A stretch of DNA of 64,000 nt from Glandiceps talaboti. Lineage: Eukaryota; Hemichordata; Enteropneusta; Spengelidae. Positions 62,632 to 64,000 of the stretch are shown piece by piece (position 1 is the stretch's first letter; every line of letters begins with the position of its first letter). Position numbers and translations under genes: made by a program. The notes below the pieces were generated by a model. It ran no database searches. It saw nothing but the letters and a program-made list of their open reading frames with translations, and was not told the DNA's origin. Location of the stretch: contig NC_135556.1 of NCBI RefSeq assembly GCF_964340395.1, positions 26,470,562-26,534,561 on the forward strand, read 5' to 3'.

Positions 62632-62950
62632 TTAGCCAAAAAAAGAATTGTTTCTGGTCAGAATATTTTGTCTAAAGTGGTGCAACGACACAAATTTCTT
62701 TTCTTCTTCTCAACAAACCTGTCACTCAATCTACTATTTATGACAGTTACTGTTCTTTTTATTTAGTACTTCAGAGCAAGTGTGTATGTGGGGCAGATGT
62801 CATTTGCTTGTTCATGATTGGCTCTGCAGTTGTCTGCACTGAAGTAGGGAGAGTTATTTTTGTGTTTCCCCCTGGGTCTGAAGACTGCAGACAAACTATT
62901 TAAGTGATGTGCATGATGACCAGAAACGATTCTTTTTTTGTTTGGCCTTA
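62632..62950. mobile_element. foldback/MITE with GGCCAAAC ends, copy 2
   Basis: ttagccaaaaaaagaattg, tttctggtca on the left pairs with tgaccagaaacgattctttt, tttgtttggcctta on the right; arms are about 30 bases. The outer word (rTAGGCCwAAyAAAAAA) is shared with the element at 45689. The interior is non-coding and contains 'gactgcag' and 'cactgaagtaggg' segments. Confidence 0.65.
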
Positions 62951-62971
62951 ATTTAATTTAAGCATTCATAC

Positions 62972-63504
62972 AGCTGGCCACAAAGCAGTTACAGTCGGAT
63001 GTTGTGATTGGTAGCTGGCCACAAAGCAGTTACAGTCAAGTGTTGTGATTGGTAGCTGGCCACAAAGCAGTTACAGTCGAGTGTTGTGATTGGTAGCTGG
63101 CCACAAAGCAGTTACAGTCAGGTGTTGTGATTGGTAGCTGGCCACAAAGCAGTTACAGTCGGATGTTGTGATTGCTAGCTGGCCACAAAGCAGTTACAGT
63201 CGGGTGTTGTGATTGGTAGCTAGCCACAAAGCAGTTACAGTCGGATGTTGTGATTGGTAGCTGGCCACAAAGCAGTTACAGTCAGGTGTTGTGATTGGTA
63301 GCTAGCCACAAAGCAGTTACAGTCGGGTGTTGTGATTGGTAGCTGGCCACAAAGCAGTTACAGTCGGGTGTTGTGATTGGTAGCTGGCCACAAAGCAGTT
63401 ACAGTCAGATGTTGTGATTGGTAGCTGGCCACAAAGCAGTTACAGTCGGGTGTTGTGATTGGTAGCTGGCCACAAAGCAGTTACAGTCGGGTGTTGTGAT
63501 TGGT
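62972..63504. repeat. 41-bp minisatellite, 13 units
   Basis: The unit agctggccacaaagcagtta, cagtcgggtg, ttgtgattggt spans 533 bases, exactly 13 x 41. Changes concentrate at the tcgga/tcaag/tcgag/tcagg/tcggg site, plus tggcc/tagcc in two units and attgct in one. Every unit but that one carries ATTGG, the inverted CCAAT word. It lies 21 bases after the preceding foldback element. Confidence 0.99.
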
Positions 63505-64000
63505 AATCAGCCATTACCTACATTATTTACTGTATATAATCTATATTAATATTTCTGTATAAATTAAATTAAATTTATTTTCCATGGCGACAAAAGTCTC
63601 AGAGTTAGTTTTCATAGAGGAATTATATTTCCAATCATCTCTGATTCTATTAGAGTTTAATAAAACAATTAGTTCTAGTTATTTGATTACATACTATTTC
63701 CCTGCTTAACCTAAAAACCATTATACAAATGTATGTTGTTTGAGAAAAGTGAGAAAATCAGGAATTTAAAAAAAAAGAAGATAAAATACAGAAATTTCAT
63801 GACCCTAAAAGTAAAAAAAAAAAAAGAATTAAATTAATTTTATACCGACCTATCTATAAAAAGGTATGTAAATTTGTTTGCCTAATATGGGCTTTTAATT
63901 ACACTGAAAAGATAACCTACACATAGCAATGTAAATGAAGTACAGTACATGTACATTCAATACTGAGACAAGATTTTATTTGTTCATTTACCTATTCTAT
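63505..64000. other. no gene seen
   Basis: AT-rich with A-runs at 63766-63778 and 63812-63826. The words 'gaaatttcatgacccta' and 'gtttgcctaatatggg' faintly recall foldback ends but do not pair well. Confidence 0.5.

Overview
This window reads as AT-rich (roughly two-thirds A+T by eye), CpG-poor, non-coding eukaryotic nuclear DNA. It has no operons, no ribosome-binding-site/ORF pairs, no rRNA, no intact tRNA and no CRISPR array. Every long open frame is a simple-repeat artefact or falls within what AT-rich DNA of this size gives by chance. The mix of dense minisatellites, many small inverted-repeat elements and the recurring palindromic word TACATGTA suggests a marine invertebrate (mollusc-, brachiopod-, hemichordate- or amphioxus-like). 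I cannot place it more closely.

Layout. 1-0.6 kb: intron-like sequence and a possible 3'-terminal exon. 1.4-2.3 kb: old ~120-bp array. 3.8-4.2 kb: tRNA-like SINE head. 6.9 kb: long hairpin. 8.5-9.0, 11.1-11.9 and 14.7-15.5 kb: worn tandem arrays. 17.2-18.9 kb: very regular 49-bp x 35 satellite with an 8-unit higher-order pattern. 20.3-20.7 and 21.9-22.2 kb: further arrays. 27.5-28.2 kb: (TATG)n with periodic ACAGC interruptions. 28.8 kb: short NHL-repeat-like coding remnant. 29.8-30.2 kb: perfect 173-bp duplication. 34.3 and 44.8 kb: two copies of one composite foldback element. 45.7 and 62.6 kb: foldbacks with related termini. 47.7-48.9 kb: 51-unit 22/24-bp array. 49.4-50.5 kb: cluster of three hAT-like non-autonomous elements. 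52.4-52.9 kb: nested AT/GT/AC microsatellites. 54.2-58.5 kb: large composite minisatellite ending in a 45-copy 59-bp array. 59.0-59.3 kb: terminal-inverted-repeat element with a near-perfect 8-bp target duplication. 60.3 kb: best single exon candidate (CCCH-zinc-finger-like, good splice signals). 63.0-63.5 kb: 41-bp x 13 array with an inverted CCAAT word in almost every unit.

No set of genes working together can be described. The content is tandem-repeat amplification at many ages, several families of small non-autonomous DNA transposons, and at most three tiny exon-like islands. Those islands and the mobile elements hold most of the local CpG. The window is most simply a large intron or intergenic region.
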